From Xanthostigma xanthostigma (lineage: Eukaryota; Arthropoda; Insecta; Raphidioptera; Raphidiidae): a stretch of 64,000 nt of DNA. The stretch spans positions 9,278,001 to 9,342,000 of the forward strand of contig OY754466.1 in NCBI GenBank assembly GCA_963575645.1, written 5' to 3'. Shown here one piece after another: positions 33,959 to 48,000 of the stretch (its first letter is position 1; each line of letters opens with the position of its first letter). The translations under genes and the position numbers were made by a program. The notes beneath the pieces are model-generated. The model saw only the letters and a list, made by a program, of their open reading frames with translations, ran no database searches and had not been told where the DNA came from.

Positions 33959-36196
33959 CTGAAAAATAATTACTGTCACCATTTTAAATTTGCGAACATG
34001 TTTTTAAATCTATTGACAACACACGATGCTCTTTCAAAAGTAGCAGAGCGCTATAGCGAAAGTTTTTTTTTGCTCAAAGCACGAACTTAACTGCTATTGT
34101 CTGGCGTTGTTTCAAAACAATCGAAAGAGATAAGCGTGTCAAGCGATCGAGTTCTAGAACGAAAACGTACGATAACTGTCGACCGATCTTAGATACGATT
34201 CATAAAACCGTTAAGTGTTCGAATATGTTTCGTATCACTGCACAAAATTTTATTTGTGTTTAATTATGGCGGAAAAATCCGAAGATAACGCTCACTAATA
34301 AATAAAATAATAAGAAATAATATATTTTAACACACCATATATTTTTAAAGTAAATTAGTTAAAATACAAAAAAAAAGAACAATTAAATGCACAAGTGAAT
34401 GCAAACATTTCACATAATTAGATAATAAAATAATTAAAAAGATAAGTGAAAATCCTCACATTATAATAAAATATATCAAAAATTGTTTTGTTTTAAGAAT
34501 TAAAAAAAACACATCGATTATGTAGTAATTAATATAATTATATAAATCGGTATAAAGAAGTTGATCATCGTTAAATAACAGCATTACAATTCGTTAAATT
34601 TTATATACTTGAAAAAGAAAAATATATCAAAAATGTTCAGGTGAAACTTTGTCGGCGTGAAAACTAAATTATATAATTATTTATATCACACTGACAGTCA
34701 ACTTTATCAAAAAATAATTGAATGTCGTTATTTCGACTGTCACTTTTATCGGGTAAGTGTCACCTTGGCATTTTTGCTAATTTCAAACAATTCTTAGCGA
34801 TTTAAGCAAAACAACTTGAAAAATATATTAACTTTCTTGTAGGCCTCATCACAATTGAAAATCACCATTTCATGAAATTTTTCAGATTGGACTGATGTCA
34901 AACGACATCACGAAATATGCAAATCTTTTACGTTCAGCCCAGTCGAAATGGAATAATTTTCTCAGAAAAATTCTCAGAGTTTCGATTTTTGGATACGTCC
35001 CAAAATTGGGATGTCGTGAAATTATTAACAAACAAAATATTTTAAAATAATTCGAGTCAAAACAAGTCGCAAGCGTTTTTATTATTCGCTTTACGCCGAT
35101 GAGTCGAAAGTTATTTCGTATAAAAAAAAAGTTTGGGACTAAAGTCGTAGCAAATTATCTCTTATATAATATTGATAATACATATCTTGGTCACAGGACC
35201 GGAAAGGAGATAATGCGAAAAAGACGGTTTACTCCGCCATTTTTCAAAGATGGCGCCGCGAACCCCGAACCACGTGACCTTTTCAAATATCAACTCCTGG
35301 ATTTTTTGTGAGCAACTTTTTTTTGTTTCTATTGACTGGGCTATCTTAAGTTTAACACATTCGTTGCGTTGACAACTTAAAACAATATATTCATTGTATT
35401 AGACTGAATCACATTATGGCTAGCGCAGCAATGAATGTGTTAACAATGATTAAAAAGAAAGAAAGAAAGCGAAACTTGTCCGTATTTCAAATTACAAAAC
35501 GTAAAAATTCGTTAAAAAATCAAATTAACGTAGTTAAAGTACAAATCCAAAATAATTAATATTAATTAATCACTATCAATATACCACAACCAACTGTATC
35601 ACACAATTTCAAACGATAAATACGGAACGTCCAAAAAATACCGTTCTTCTGTTTTGCGTCGTGTTTTGTTTTCAATTGCGCTTTTAAGAACAGATCCCTG
35701 AGTTAGTACAGTATTTTTCAGACATTCGTACTTTATTCCAACGCTTCAAAGTCAACTTTTATAAGCCGTGATTAGCAAAACACTGATTAGAATTATAGAC
35801 GCGCAACCTTTGAATGATTCTCATCAACAATTGACAACCAACAATGGTTTTTGTTTTAAAAAATGAATACACATATACCTTGTTCAACAGACGACTGTTA
35901 TTGAGTGTCTTAACCTACAATATCTATTTAGATGACACAGCGAAATGAGGCAAGTCGCCATTTGTAATTAGGGCAAAAAAACTACACACAAAAGCATTTA
36001 GAAAACGAATTATTATTTATACTAGTTATATATATTTCACTAATTTAATATTTTTAACGTAATATTACACACCAAAAAATAAGTCAACAAAATATGCAAA
36101 GTACTGCCCAAATTGCAAATGGCGGTATGTTTCAGTTTTAAACAGGGATTAGCCGGATATTGGATAACCTGGCAATTGATATAAATATCATACTTA

Positions 36197-36340
36197 AAAA
36201 ATTGGTTGTCTGTAAAGTCGGTTTACGGACGATAGTTTTACGTGATAACGTATTCCGCTCGAAGGTCAGGCGGAACGTGACACATTTCGGAACGTTACAC
36301 TTTTTCATGCATGCAGCCAGTGTTTAATCAATTTATAAAG
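36197..36340 (+). mobile_element. Unclassified non-autonomous element, copy 3 (shortened)
   Basis: The left end TTGGTTGTCTGTAAAGTCGG and the ACGTGATAACGT block are intact, but the right end stops within AATTTATAAAG without the final ACGTTATCACGT block. The interior is also much shorter than in copies 2 and 4. Confidence 0.7.
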
Positions 36341-38964
36341 TTGTCGCAATTTTTAAGAGATCCAATTTTTTTTACCATTAAATGGACATTTTTTTAAATA
36401 TTGGAATACCTACATCATTATTACAAACGCTTTTTTTTAATTTTTGATAATATTTTCAACGAAAAAAGTCATTTTAATATCTGACTCTACTGCAAATATC
36501 AGGCTAGGTATCTGGTTAAAGATTAATAGCTCGATAATGTCGGATATTTTAGGCTAAGGGGAAATCTGACGCATCCCTAGTTTTTATGGAAAGCCAGCTG
36601 TCCAGTAAAAATGTATGAACGCTGATAGTTGCACCTTTATGGTACAAATAGACCTGAATCTAAGAACTTTGAACATAATAATTATTTTGTAATTGTTAAA
36701 ACAAGTGAAAATGATATAAAAGAAACAACAAATATTATTTAGGCTATTGGGATTTGACATATAGGCCAATTGTAATGTCGAATCCGCCATTCTTCATATA
36801 CAGTAAACCAAGCAGCATATAAAATGTGATGTGTTTATGGTTTCAATTTCTGTCACCAGATGTCGTATAATATATCAAATCCCAATATAAGTTAAAATTA
36901 TTTCAATCAGAATCATTCAAAGGTTAACTGAACAATTAACCAACAATAAAACATTCAATATTTTTAAAAAAATAACAATTGCGTTACTATATAAAACGTT
37001 AATACACTTAAATAATTTTTAGAAATAACACCACTGTCAGTGGATTATTTTTTTATTTTCGAATTTCGCACTTTATAAAAATTCTGTAAGCTACTCTATC
37101 GGCGCAACTAGCATTGCCTTAAATTCTTTGGTAAGAAATTTTGAAAAAGTCAATCAAAATCTTGGCGACGAATTTAAAAAAAAAGATTTTTTTATAAATC
37201 GCCGGCCCGAAAAACGATTTCAAATTTCCGTTCGCAATATCACTACAATTCAAATTTTATTCTATAAATAATTTTTTTCACAAACCGTCTGAGCCAAAAC
37301 AGTTGACCAACAAAGCTGTAGAAAAAAAAGACGGTTATGACAATCACTGCCATTACATGAAGAAAAAATGCACTTGACTGCATTACGGAGAAAAAATTTT
37401 GACTAGACAATGCCGAAGACATTGTTGCGTATCAGCTCTGTTGGAAAACACGCTAACTTGGCTTAAAACCTGACATCCACTAAAAGCGCCGTAGTCCCCA
37501 CATCTGACTAGTCACTTAGAATCCAACGTCCGACATCTTGTTGGGATCATTTCCCGGACATGCGCCGCGGATGCGTTCGCGCTACAACGAACTTGAACCC
37601 ATACTCACGCCACAAGAGTAAATAAATAACCAGACAAATAACTTCCTATACGCGCTTTATTTCTTCCCGTAACCTCAAGTTAACCTGAGATTGTATCCCG
37701 AAATGGCCAGCGCTGTACCGAATATTGGAAGGTTTACAGCGAATTGTTTTTACGCATCGGATTTAATAAGACATTTTATTTAGCTACGTATCTTGGTATT
37801 TGCTTCATTTTAAAATTGTGCTTGCTATGGAAAAGAAATCATCTTTTACTTGGAACCAAGTTCACAAGTCCATCGGTAGCCACGTAAAAGGCACCGCCTT
37901 CGAGTTATGCTTCTGGTTATTTACTTATTCTTGTGCTCACGCGATTATTTTTACACGGCGCTGAGGAAATAACCACGCGACTGAACGTACGGAAAAAATC
38001 CATACAAGATGTCAGACGTTACAACGTTCTGCTCCCACTCTGGTATCATTGGCCATTTTATAGATATATTCGTGAGTAACAGTGAAGCTGTGCTATTCTG
38101 CCGCGAGTGGAGCTACAAAGCTGTAAATGAATAGCTGGTAAGTCGTTGTTGATGGCATGTAGGCTTCGCTGGCGGCAGCACAGCACAGCTTTAGCTGTAG
38201 TGAACGTGAGGCTTCGCATTATTATGATTACACTCTGCCGTAAAAAGCACCAAACTTCTGTATTGTCTTTCTCTTAACTTTTAACTTTTAAAAACTCTAT
38301 CCTCTGCAAAACCAGTCTGATTTTTGATATTTTTAAGGCCGCCAATAAATTGAAAATACAACGTGATGTTTTTAATCAGCCATTCTGATTAGAAGCTGGA
38401 AACTAGGGACTTGCAATAGACGGAAAAGCCGTATACACAACATCGCTACACGATCCCAATTTTTTAATCGATCAATGATAATAATCGATGCATCGAGCAT
38501 CTTCAAACGTAATGAACAACTACTGAGAGAATATTTTTTTAAATCAAAAACCATACCGGTTTATTTTTAAACCACTAATCGATCACATGTTAATTACTTA
38601 GCTATTAAATTTCACACATCCCTAGGTATATACCGTCGACTGGTCATATATTTTAAATATTCATACATATATCACAACAAATTAACATTTATATATTCAT
38701 ACATCCCTAGGTATATACCAATTTACAATCGTAACAAATTCCGCAGATTTAGTTGAATGAATGTTTACATTTGAAAGAATTCAAACAAAAAAATATTGGA
38801 AACCGATTATCTAACCTAGAAGTATTGCACGTTCTGTGAAACCCGATTCACTAATAATTCTTTACATTTATTGTTATTTTAGGCGTTTTCTGGCGAAACT
38901 AATTAAAAATTTTGTTCAAATTATGCTTATGTCCGTACATTATGTTCAGAAACAATTTACGACA

Positions 38965-39000
38965 ACGCATGCGCATCAAAATAATTTAATGCGCATGCGT
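38965..39000. promoter_or_regulatory. Inverted pair of TGCGCATGCG-like motifs
   Basis: ACGCATGCGCAT (38965-38976) and ATGCGCATGCGT (38989-39000) are exact reverse complements separated by 12 AT bases, in an otherwise AT-rich region. The core resembles the palindromic site of NRF-1 / erect wing proteins. No adjacent transcript start could be shown, so a regulatory role is only a possibility. Confidence 0.3.
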
Positions 39001-40194
39001 CGCGTTTTAACTGAATTTTTAACACAACTTTCCCATATATTAGGACCCGACTACAAAAGTTCTGTAATTAAATCAAAATTTTGAAAAAACATTTTTTACA
39101 GTTTTATGACCGGTTTTTAGAGGACAACTTTTCCTTCATTTGAGCTGGGATCTAAACGCAAAATCTGAGAGAAATCGATCTAGTGGTTTGGGATCCAAAT
39201 GCTATAATAAGTTTTTTAAACCAGTTTTTTTGGACTCAGGGAGCTCGAAAACGTGTAAATTCATCGTAAACTCAAATTCAAATTTTTGCATTTGAGTCTT
39301 GTCTTTGGCCAGCAAAAGTTTATCGTCTACAGCGGCCCTTAAACCAAATTAGTTATGACTACAATTAAATAACTGAAAGTCGCCAAAAAACTCCTAAGCT
39401 AACCTTTCAACCTAACCGATTTTTAGATAGACAATTAAATGCCTGGCTATTTAAAGTTAACGTGTAAAAATACAATATAAAACCTAAAAACACTATAATT
39501 TCGATTATTTATTAAATAAAAAATCAGATGTAACCTAATTCTACACGCAATAACCTACAGCACACATTTTTATATCACTGATTAAAAAAACAAAAGAAAG
39601 CCGTCAAAACAAGTGACATAAATAGATGATCAAACAAAACACGATTTCGGTAACGTTCTTTTGTTTCGCGCATCGATAAAAAAAATATTACTCTATATTC
39701 TGCATTTTAAGACGACTTTCTGATGTTTTTCAATTCCAATTTCCGATCATTTCAGCACCATCAAGTGAGTAACTTACAACTAGATTCTGCTGTATTCTTA
39801 AAAATCATAAAGACGCAATATTAAAAAAAAAATTCTCAAAACGGTAGAAGTGTAATATTTAAGAATATTTAAAAAGAAAAAAAAAATCCGCGTTACGTTC
39901 AGTAATAACGGAGCTTACGCAACGAACGTAAAACACTTTAGAATAATAGAGTATGTAGGGCGTAATAAGTTATATTTCTAACGAGGTGTGACGTTTTGTT
40001 ACACGGGCGCTAGCGCATTTCGCCCTAGATACACACTGTATTTTTTGTCCTACAACCTATAAAATACCGGCTTTTGTCTTTATTTCCAGTATTCATTTTT
40101 TTTTCAGGAGTATTTAACATTTCACTTGTGTAGCAAACTTAACTTCCATTGAATCATAGGCAACTGTCAAACTTCGCAGGTTCATTATAGTCTA

Positions 40195-40858
40195 AGAGCC
40201 GAACCTAAACCGACCTTCACCGAGCTGATAATAGAATGAAACATATTTTATCATGAATTTAGTATATTAGAAAATATATTAAAAATGGGTTTGCTAAAAA
40301 AATCCTGGACAGACTATTTTTAATTATTTTTTGAAAAATGTTTTTTTATAAAATGTTGCAACATCAAGATAATAAAGAAATTTTGTCCTGACTTGAAGTA
40401 TAAAACGTATAGAATGTGCAGCCGTTGGGTTGTCTATTATTTACCTGGGCGAACTACTGGGTTGTCAGGTCTAATCAGGTATGTCGATGCAAGTTACATT
40501 CACTTGATTGGATAATAGAAAAAATTTTATATCATCATAAGCGCTGTTTTATTGCGAAGTTGCATCGACATACCTGTTTATACCTGACAACCCAGTAGTT
40601 CGCCCAGGTAAATAATAGACAAACCAACGGCTGCGCATTTTATACGTTTTATACTTCAAGTCAGGACAAAATTTTCTTATTATCTTGATGTTGCAACATT
40701 TAATAAAAAATCATTTTTTTAATAAATAATTAAAAATAGTCTGTCCAGGATTTTTGTAGCAAACCCATTTTTAATATATTTTCTAATATACCAAATTCAT
40801 GATAAAATATGTTTCATTCTATTATCAGCTCGGTGAAGATCGATTTAGGTTCGGCTCT
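40195..40858. repeat. 660-bp near-perfect palindrome
   Basis: Arms of roughly 290-300 bases (40195-40495 and 40563-40858) are reverse complements with few differences, starting AGAGCCGAACCTAAACCG at the left and ending in its complement at the right. The central loop is about 65 bases. There is no coding content. It is probably a foldback-type element. A transcript would form a long double-stranded hairpin. Confidence 0.85.
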
Positions 40859-41391
40859 TCTACTATTATCCTTTGGAGTAATATGAAATAATAATGATAG
40901 CGTCCGGAACATTATCAGCCTGAAATTGGTCATTTTACGACCAATTTACGCACATGAAAAGCAGCTGTTTTATAGGCGGCAGGACAAAAATGTATTTACT
41001 TTAATTTTCCTATTAATAGATAATCAATGAATGAAATATATTGCACAATAGTATCAGTGTCTATTTAAGATTAGAACAATAAGGTTACTTTTTTAAATTT
41101 ACAATTTAGCACCATTCCTTGTATCACAACAACAACGCTATACGCTTATTAATCAGCTCAGAACAAAACACTATCGCTTGTAGCTAGGGTTGAGATTGTT
41201 TACCTATATTTATCAAGTAACGATATCGATACATCTTTATCGACGTATCGATTTTAAAAATATTTAAATCGGCTATATTTCATTGACGATAATTAATATC
41301 CAGTATCGTCCCACCCTAGTCGTAGAACTTAAGAGAGCCCCCAACGTAAAATGTTCCCTTTATATATATTAATGACTCGTAAATTTCTATA

Positions 41392-41837
41392 GGCTGTGTG
41401 CACGAAGCCTATTAGCGCCGCTAGTGGCTAATAGAGAATTATTGAACTAACTTTTTTATGGAAATCGCGACATGTTTCTAAGGTGGTAAGTCAAAAACTT
41501 AGGTTGGCCATGATGTGTCAAAAAAAAAATTTAATAAGGAAAACTGATGTTAATTTGTTTACACTGACAGCGGAACGTCAAATTAGGGCGCCAATGGTAT
41601 TTATTTTACTTAAATCGCCATCAGCGCAACAGCCTGGAACACAATAAGCATTTTCAGATCGCTTAGTTTTCCTATGTTTTCTTTGTAATTAAAAAACTTC
41701 ATAAAATTATAACTATTTTCACTTTTAATAAACATTGCTCACTGACATATGGAAAATTGGAGTTCGAAGTTTCCCCTAGTGCTCACCACAAACGCTCGCA
41801 TCGAAAAATTTGTAACTCCGCCTCCGTGCACATAGCC
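41392..41837. mobile_element. MITE candidate with GTGCAC-containing inverted ends
   Basis: The left end, GGCTGTGTGCACGAAGCC, and the reverse complement of the right end, GGCTATGTGCACGGAGGC, match at 15 of 18 positions. The style resembles Harbinger ends, but the flanking 3-bp duplication is not clear. Confidence 0.5.
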
Positions 41838-42798
41838 CATTAATTTGGAAACGTTATACTTTTGTAACTATCATAAAAATTTATATACATTCGTCCTCCC
41901 GTACCCACGGGGGCTCGTTTCCACCATCTTCCGCGGGTAGAAGTGAACCACTTTTATGCAATTTTTAGTTGTAATAACAGACTACTTTCTTCGACAATTC
42001 GAGTAAATAAACAAGCACATACAAGTCCATATGCCTAGGGAATTTGGCGCTTTTTTACAAAGTTTCATAGCTACATTTCAATCGGCGCTCGAACGTTTCG
42101 CGCGCTTTTTCAAAACGGAGGAAACGGAACGTCTACTGTATTTTAAAAATTTCAAGAAATAAGATCGATTATGTTAACTGATGGTTTAAACAACAAAAAC
42201 GTTACGATTCAAAATACAATAATAATAGAGAACATTCTACTATGAACGGCAGATGTCATTCTAAATATTATAATATACATATTGCTATCTATGTAATGCC
42301 AACAGAAAATAATAATAAAAAAAGAACAAAAAAAAATGTCATAACACATACTTATAAAAATCTAGTTACAATTAAAGAGGTATAAAAAACTTTGAAAATA
42401 TTGAAAATATAACCTTAAAGGAACAATAAAAACTAAACATAATTATGTTGAAACATCGATAGATATACAACAAAGAAATGTCTGCAAAAATGAAATGGCA
42501 CACAGTATTCATGTCGCTCCCATCTACGCAAAAATCATATTCAATTGAATATATAAAACAGTACCAGAAAAAAAAAACAGCAACAACTTTGGTATTGTAT
42601 TTATTTGCAAACATTTCCTCCGGCGAATTGTTAGTACGTTATTTTTTCAGTAATTCACATATTTCTAAGTCATTCTATTATTCGGATCTGCGACGCTGCT
42701 TTATATCTAGGCTTGTTTTTTTCGCTACAGAAGTATTTTATTTAAATCAAAAACGTTGCAAGTAGAAATGTTTTTCTAGAATCAACATGACGAACGAC

Positions 42799-42957
42799 AA
42801 GGTTCGTTCCAAGCAGCCGCGAACGGTAATAGAACCGTATAGAGTCTTGTCACTGCGCAAGACTAATTTGCGCACTAGCTCAAAAATCGATACTGCGCAA
42901 GACAGTCTTGCGCAGTAACAAGACTGTGTACGGTTTTATTTGCTTGGAACGAACTTT
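42799..42957. mobile_element. Small palindromic MITE
   Basis: AAGGTTCGTTCCAAGCA at the left pairs with TGCTTGGAACGAACTTT at the right apart from one G-T type mismatch. Internal ACTGCGCAAGAC segments form further inverted repeats. About 159 bases, non-coding. Confidence 0.65.
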
Positions 42958-43309
42958 CGCATGTGAAGATCAATGCAGCGCGCGTGCGCCACATTTGTAC
43001 TGCGCACGAGCAGTACGTTTGTTTCATTTAGTGTTCAGTATCGATGAATATATTCGTAATATATATTAAAGGTGTCGATAAAGTCGAACGCGATTTATCA
43101 GTCGAACAAGCGACGATGTCTGGTCGATCGTGTATATAAATATTTAATACCAACATACTTTAGCGTGAAATTCAAAACGTACGTCGATTTAAGAAATAAC
43201 TAAATTTTTCATAATTTATAAAATTTGAGAAATGTGGAATATAGTATCTAGTATCAACTGCATTTTTGTAATTTTTGAAAAAATAGATAGCGCGTAATCT
43301 TATCTATAA

Positions 43310-43523
43310 AAAATATAGTTTAAAAAAAACTAAAAAACACGCTTTATATCGGACTAAAAAGTAAAAAATAATTGTTTTAAAATAAGCTTAAAAAGCGTGG
43401 GGCGCTTTGTTCCACATTTTCGTACATCGAGCGCCCAACGCTTTTTAAGCTTATTTTAAAACAATTATTTTTTACTTTTTAGTCCGATATAAAGCGTGTT
43501 TTTTAGTTTTTTTTAAACTATAT
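43310..43523. repeat. Palindrome of about 214 bp
   Basis: The arms from TATAGTTTAAAAAAAACT to AAGCTTAAAAAGCGT and back are near-perfect reverse complements around a central GTTCCACATTTTCGTAC. It stands 22 bases before a three-fold tandem repeat. Confidence 0.8.
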
Positions 43524-43545
43524 TTTATTTTTCACTTTTTAGTTT

Positions 43546-44005
43546 GAGGATCTATAAAAGAATTTATTAATCCTGGGGGTCCTAATAAGGATAATGGGAA
43601 ACTGTTATCAAATTATTGCATTGTCATCGGTCCTTGATACGTATGCAAAGTTTCAAATTAATCAGACTTCGGGAAATTGGTGAAAATAAAGCGTTTACTA
43701 CAGAGGATCTATAAAAGAATTTATTAATCCTGGGGGTCCTAATAAGGATAATGGGAAACTGTTATCAAATTATTGCATTGTCATCGGTCCTTGATACGTA
43801 TGCAAAGTTTCAAATTAATCAGACTTCGGGAAATTGGTGAAAATTATGCTCAAAGATTTAAAAGAATTTATTAATCCTGGGGGTCCTAATAAGGATAATG
43901 GGAAACTGTTATCAAATTATTGCATTGTCATCGGTCCTTGATACGTATGCAAAGTTTCAAATTAATCAGACTTCGGGAAATTGGTGAAAATTATGCTCAA
44001 AGATT
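43546..44005 (+). repeat. Three tandem copies of an about 150-bp LINE-tail-like unit
   Basis: Three near-identical units are anchored by AAGAATTTATTAATCCTGG at 43558, 43715 and 43862, so the spacing is 157 then 147. The last unit continues into CCGTTACGGACATACATACA, which resembles 3' tails of RTE-type LINEs. The array may derive from repeated 3' ends of one retroelement. No protein is encoded. Confidence 0.75.
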
Positions 44006-44767
44006 CCGTTACGGACATACATACATAGTTAGTTACATACATAGTTACAACCCAAACTAATATAAAGCGTTTAAAAATAGTTTGCACTCCAAATAATTAT
44101 CACGCCAAGCAATTGATTCATACTGACAAAAAATAAGACCAAAATAGGTCTTGTAAAATACATGATAGTCACTGTTATGAAATAGTTATTTCGGCGATAA
44201 AAAAACAAGTCCGGTATAAGTTAGCGTCGAGTTTGGTTGAAATTCAAATTTTTCAGACACGGTAAAGCATTTATATATGTTCCGAGCACTTTTAAATCAT
44301 TTTTGGGTTCATTTTGCTTAATCGAAAGGCCCCTTTCTATTCAGTCACATTTTTACAAGAAGAAATCTATATTACCTACCGTGTTTAATTTTATTACATA
44401 TCTGTACAAATACGTGAGCATTAATAATGTTATATAAAATTTCTATAATATTAATATATAAAATCTCCGAACACCAATTTTATCAACGATTTCGACAGTT
44501 GACTCTTTAATAGAAAATAATATAGCACCAAATTTACCGATCTAAAAAAAAAAAAATTTGTGAGCCTCACCCACATTATCTCACGGGGGAAGTGAAACTT
44601 CTTTAAAAATTATTTACTACAGCCGAAATGATGACGTAGTTGATATCACACTTATATTATGACTTTATAAATACATACACATTACACATACAAACAATAA
44701 ATATTTATGTGTAAGTGTGTATATGTATACAACTTATAAACATTGTACATAAATTATTTATCAACAC

Positions 44768-45075
44768 ACACTTTTTCTATTATATAGTACTTTGACAGTT
44801 ATACAATATTAAATAGTCGACGCAAAAACTATTGAACAAATCAATTTTGTCACATGAGTTATATATGTGTAAATGTGTATTTATTGCATTTTCCTTTCAA
44901 GCACTCAAAGTTACTCTTATACACTTTTTCTATTATATAGTACTTTGACAGTTATACAATATTAAATAGCCGACGCAAAAACTACTGAACAGTTCAATTT
45001 TGTCACATGAGTTATACACGTGTAAATGTGTATTTATTGCCTTTTCCTTTCAAGCACTCAAAGTTACTCTTATAT
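44768..45075. repeat. Tandem duplication of an about 154-bp unit
   Basis: CACTTTTTCTATTATATAGT begins each of two copies at 44768 and 44922, and both end GCACTCAAAGTTACTCTTAT. They differ at only a few bases, indicating a recent local duplication. Confidence 0.8.
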
Positions 45076-48000
45076 TTCCACGCTGTTAAATCATTTTTTC
45101 TTTAACGTCATACAAAATTTCAAATATGTCGCTAAAGAAGTTTCACTTAAAAAAAAACACGACTTTTCAGATGTTCCACGCACAGCTGGTTCCCGATTGT
45201 ATGAGTTAATTTTTTTCCTAGCACACGCTTGTCAAATTAAATCGTCGTATTATGATAAATGTTCAACGTCTATTTATTGCAATGGGAACTGTCTGTACAT
45301 GTTAAAATTCTGCATACTGGAAGTATTTACGCAAAATAATATTTATCGTTTAATTCTAAACGTTTTCAGACTTCTTCAATTTTTAAATAATAAAAGAATA
45401 TAATTTTCGGTGAAAAAGTTTTATCTTTTTCGGAAGGCCGTATTTGTCAAAGACATTTTACAAAATAGATAATTTAGCGAGAACATTATATACTCGGTAT
45501 TTTAATTGTTGATAAAATCGATCGAAAACCCTTATTAATTATTTAAATATAAGAATGCACAATAATGAACCCATAGTTTGAGCAGTCTTAGTGCGCAATT
45601 GTTTATTATAATTCATTGTCTCACAATTATTTATTGAATGATAATAAATTCATGAAAATGTAATTCCGTTTGTCGTTTCAAAGATCGACAAACGATTGTA
45701 ACTCGTTTGCCTTTGGTTCACAATGATCGTAAACTTCAATTTTTTTTTACCCGGCTACGGCAAAGCCAAAACGAAGCGTTATGTCAATTTACATCTGTAC
45801 GAGAGAACAAATTAGTCAACCATTTTATAAATGAGGTGTCATTTGATTCGTCTCAATGTCAAGAGTGTCATAGGCTATACAAAAATCTAATATGGCGCCT
45901 ATTAGTAAGTAATCTAAACTGAACAATCAGGTTATGATTGTTGGTTATGTTCGTGTTGTGCATTTCATCAAAAATGAAAGAACCAGAACATCATTGAAAA
46001 ACTCTCTCTCTCTCTCTCAGAATACCACGCGAATAAGTTATCAGTCTCTAAGATTCCGAAATAAGTTTAATTTCATTATGAACCAAAAGTTAGTAATTCA
46101 GAGTCCAAATATGGTGCGTTTAAATAAACAATTATAAGAAAACAAATTCGTATTCTAAAATGAAAAAGCAGAAGATTCTGTGCATATCGTGATAAACATT
46201 ATACGTTTTTTTTTTTTCATTAAAAATATGTATTTTTACAAAGTGGACCAAAAATATTTAAATATTCGTTATTTAAAAATTTGATTAACAAAACTATTGT
46301 TAATTAACGGTTACCATTTCATCGTTTAGAAAGTTTACGCTTTGAACCTAACATTTACGCGTTGAATTTTAAATAATCGGTAGGTAAAAAATCAACAAGC
46401 CTAAATCCTACGCGTTACAATTTTGGCATCAGAATTTGACTAAACTCGGATCTATAGTTACTTTTATCGATAATATATCTATTTCTGACAATAAAAAAAA
46501 GACGCGTCGCTGATGAGATCAGCTCTTGAGCGCCAATAATCTACAAAAGAAAAACACTATCTCTTCTAACTTCTAAGTGAATCACTATTCGAGCTACCGT
46601 AAATACATAATTTTCGGATCCACCCTGTACGGTTTTGTTTTACTGGTCCTGCTAATGAAATAATATTCTCAAATTTGTTAAAAAAAACAAATTATTTTAC
46701 GTTATCTAATATATAAGTATGACTTACTGGCATTTTATCAAACATTTACGTTTCTTTATATAATCATCGATGACATATTCACAGCACAAATTAATTTATT
46801 GGTTTCAAAAAAGCATTGCACAAAAATCAAGGTATATATTAAACACAAAATAATATTTAAATGTTAACGTATTATTGCACGAGTTTTTTTCAAAACAAGA
46901 ACTTTTTCCGTATAGAACTGAAGAAACAAAATTATAACTCGATAAGCTAGGACTGTGAATACGGTTAAATCGAATCATTTTTATTAACAATAACACTATC
47001 TAAATATAAACTCAACTTTAAAGACTTTGAGTTCATTGTATAATAATTACCCACATTTCTTATTAAATTATTTGTTTAAAAAATTAAAAACGTTGTTACA
47101 AACAATTATAAAAAAATTAACATAACAATATCCTTTGAGCTTTGTTAATAAAATGTTAGATTCTGAATCTAACCATAAAATTTATATTAAATAAAAAAGG
47201 CTATATTATATTTATATCAATCATTCACTCTGAATATATTATAAAATAATAATAAGCAACAAGCATTTTATTTGCAGCGACATTCAGCCGTTAATCAACA
47301 TGAAAGTTGATTTTTTTTTGTTTTTCGAATAGCTCTCAATTCAAATGTGAGATTCAAGTGTTTTGTATGCATTTTTTTTGGCAACTGAACAACAAAATCA
47401 ATAGTCGACAGTAGCCAGCTCAGTATCGACTCTGACGATGTGATAATCTCGCTTGTCCACGGTCAAAACGTGAAATTGTGAGTTTTTTAGACGAAATTAA
47501 TTTGTTTAAAGATGGGAAAGTGTCATGTAACAAAATGGTACGGGAAATTTCGTATCTAAAGGAACGCCGAATCACATTTCTACACCGACTTGAAAGTCCG
47601 TGCAATTTTACCATATGCCTATGGTTTTTACTTTGATCATAACCTCACTAAAAATATTGAATGTGCCCTGCGCATTAAAACAATTTCAATTTAACCGACC
47701 TTGAAACATAACTGAGCCATCACGCAATTGAAAAATGAACTAAAATTTGCCAAATATTTTGAAAATATTCTGAAGATTTGTTTCAGATGTTACCATATTG
47801 AAATCTCGACAGGCGGCGATTGTTTTTTTTTTTAGTGTATACGCAAAAAGAAAGAGAAAAATATACACAAGTAACTGTTTTAATGAGCTGTACGCTATAT
47901 AAACAGCTTTAATGTAATTATTAATTCTGAATTTAGTTTGCAAATAATTCACAATCCGAAATATTTGTTGAAACTCAATACTGCCTCAAATCGAACGTTT

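Noticed and set aside
36150-36580. hAT-like ends CAGGGATTAGCC and GCATCCCTAG around an element copy
   Set aside because: The two ends do not form a convincing inverted repeat and no target duplication is visible.
37500-38030. Large diverged inverted-repeat element in a GC-richer patch
   Set aside because: Short arms such as GACATCTTGT and TAAATAACCAGA pair, but long stretches between them do not, and no termini could be fixed.
41186-41320. hAT-like element with CTAGGGTTG ... CCCACCCTAG ends
   Set aside because: The ends match only partly and the flanking octamers agree at about 5 of 8, too weak to list as a feature.
43546-45075. Tandem repeats considered as a CRISPR array or satellite
   Set aside because: Units are about 150 bases with no spacer pattern and only two or three copies each, in a eukaryotic genome.
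45026-45403. 125-residue plus-strand open frame
   Set aside because: It begins inside the second copy of a tandem duplication, shows no domain, and has AT-driven amino-acid composition with no splice or promoter support.
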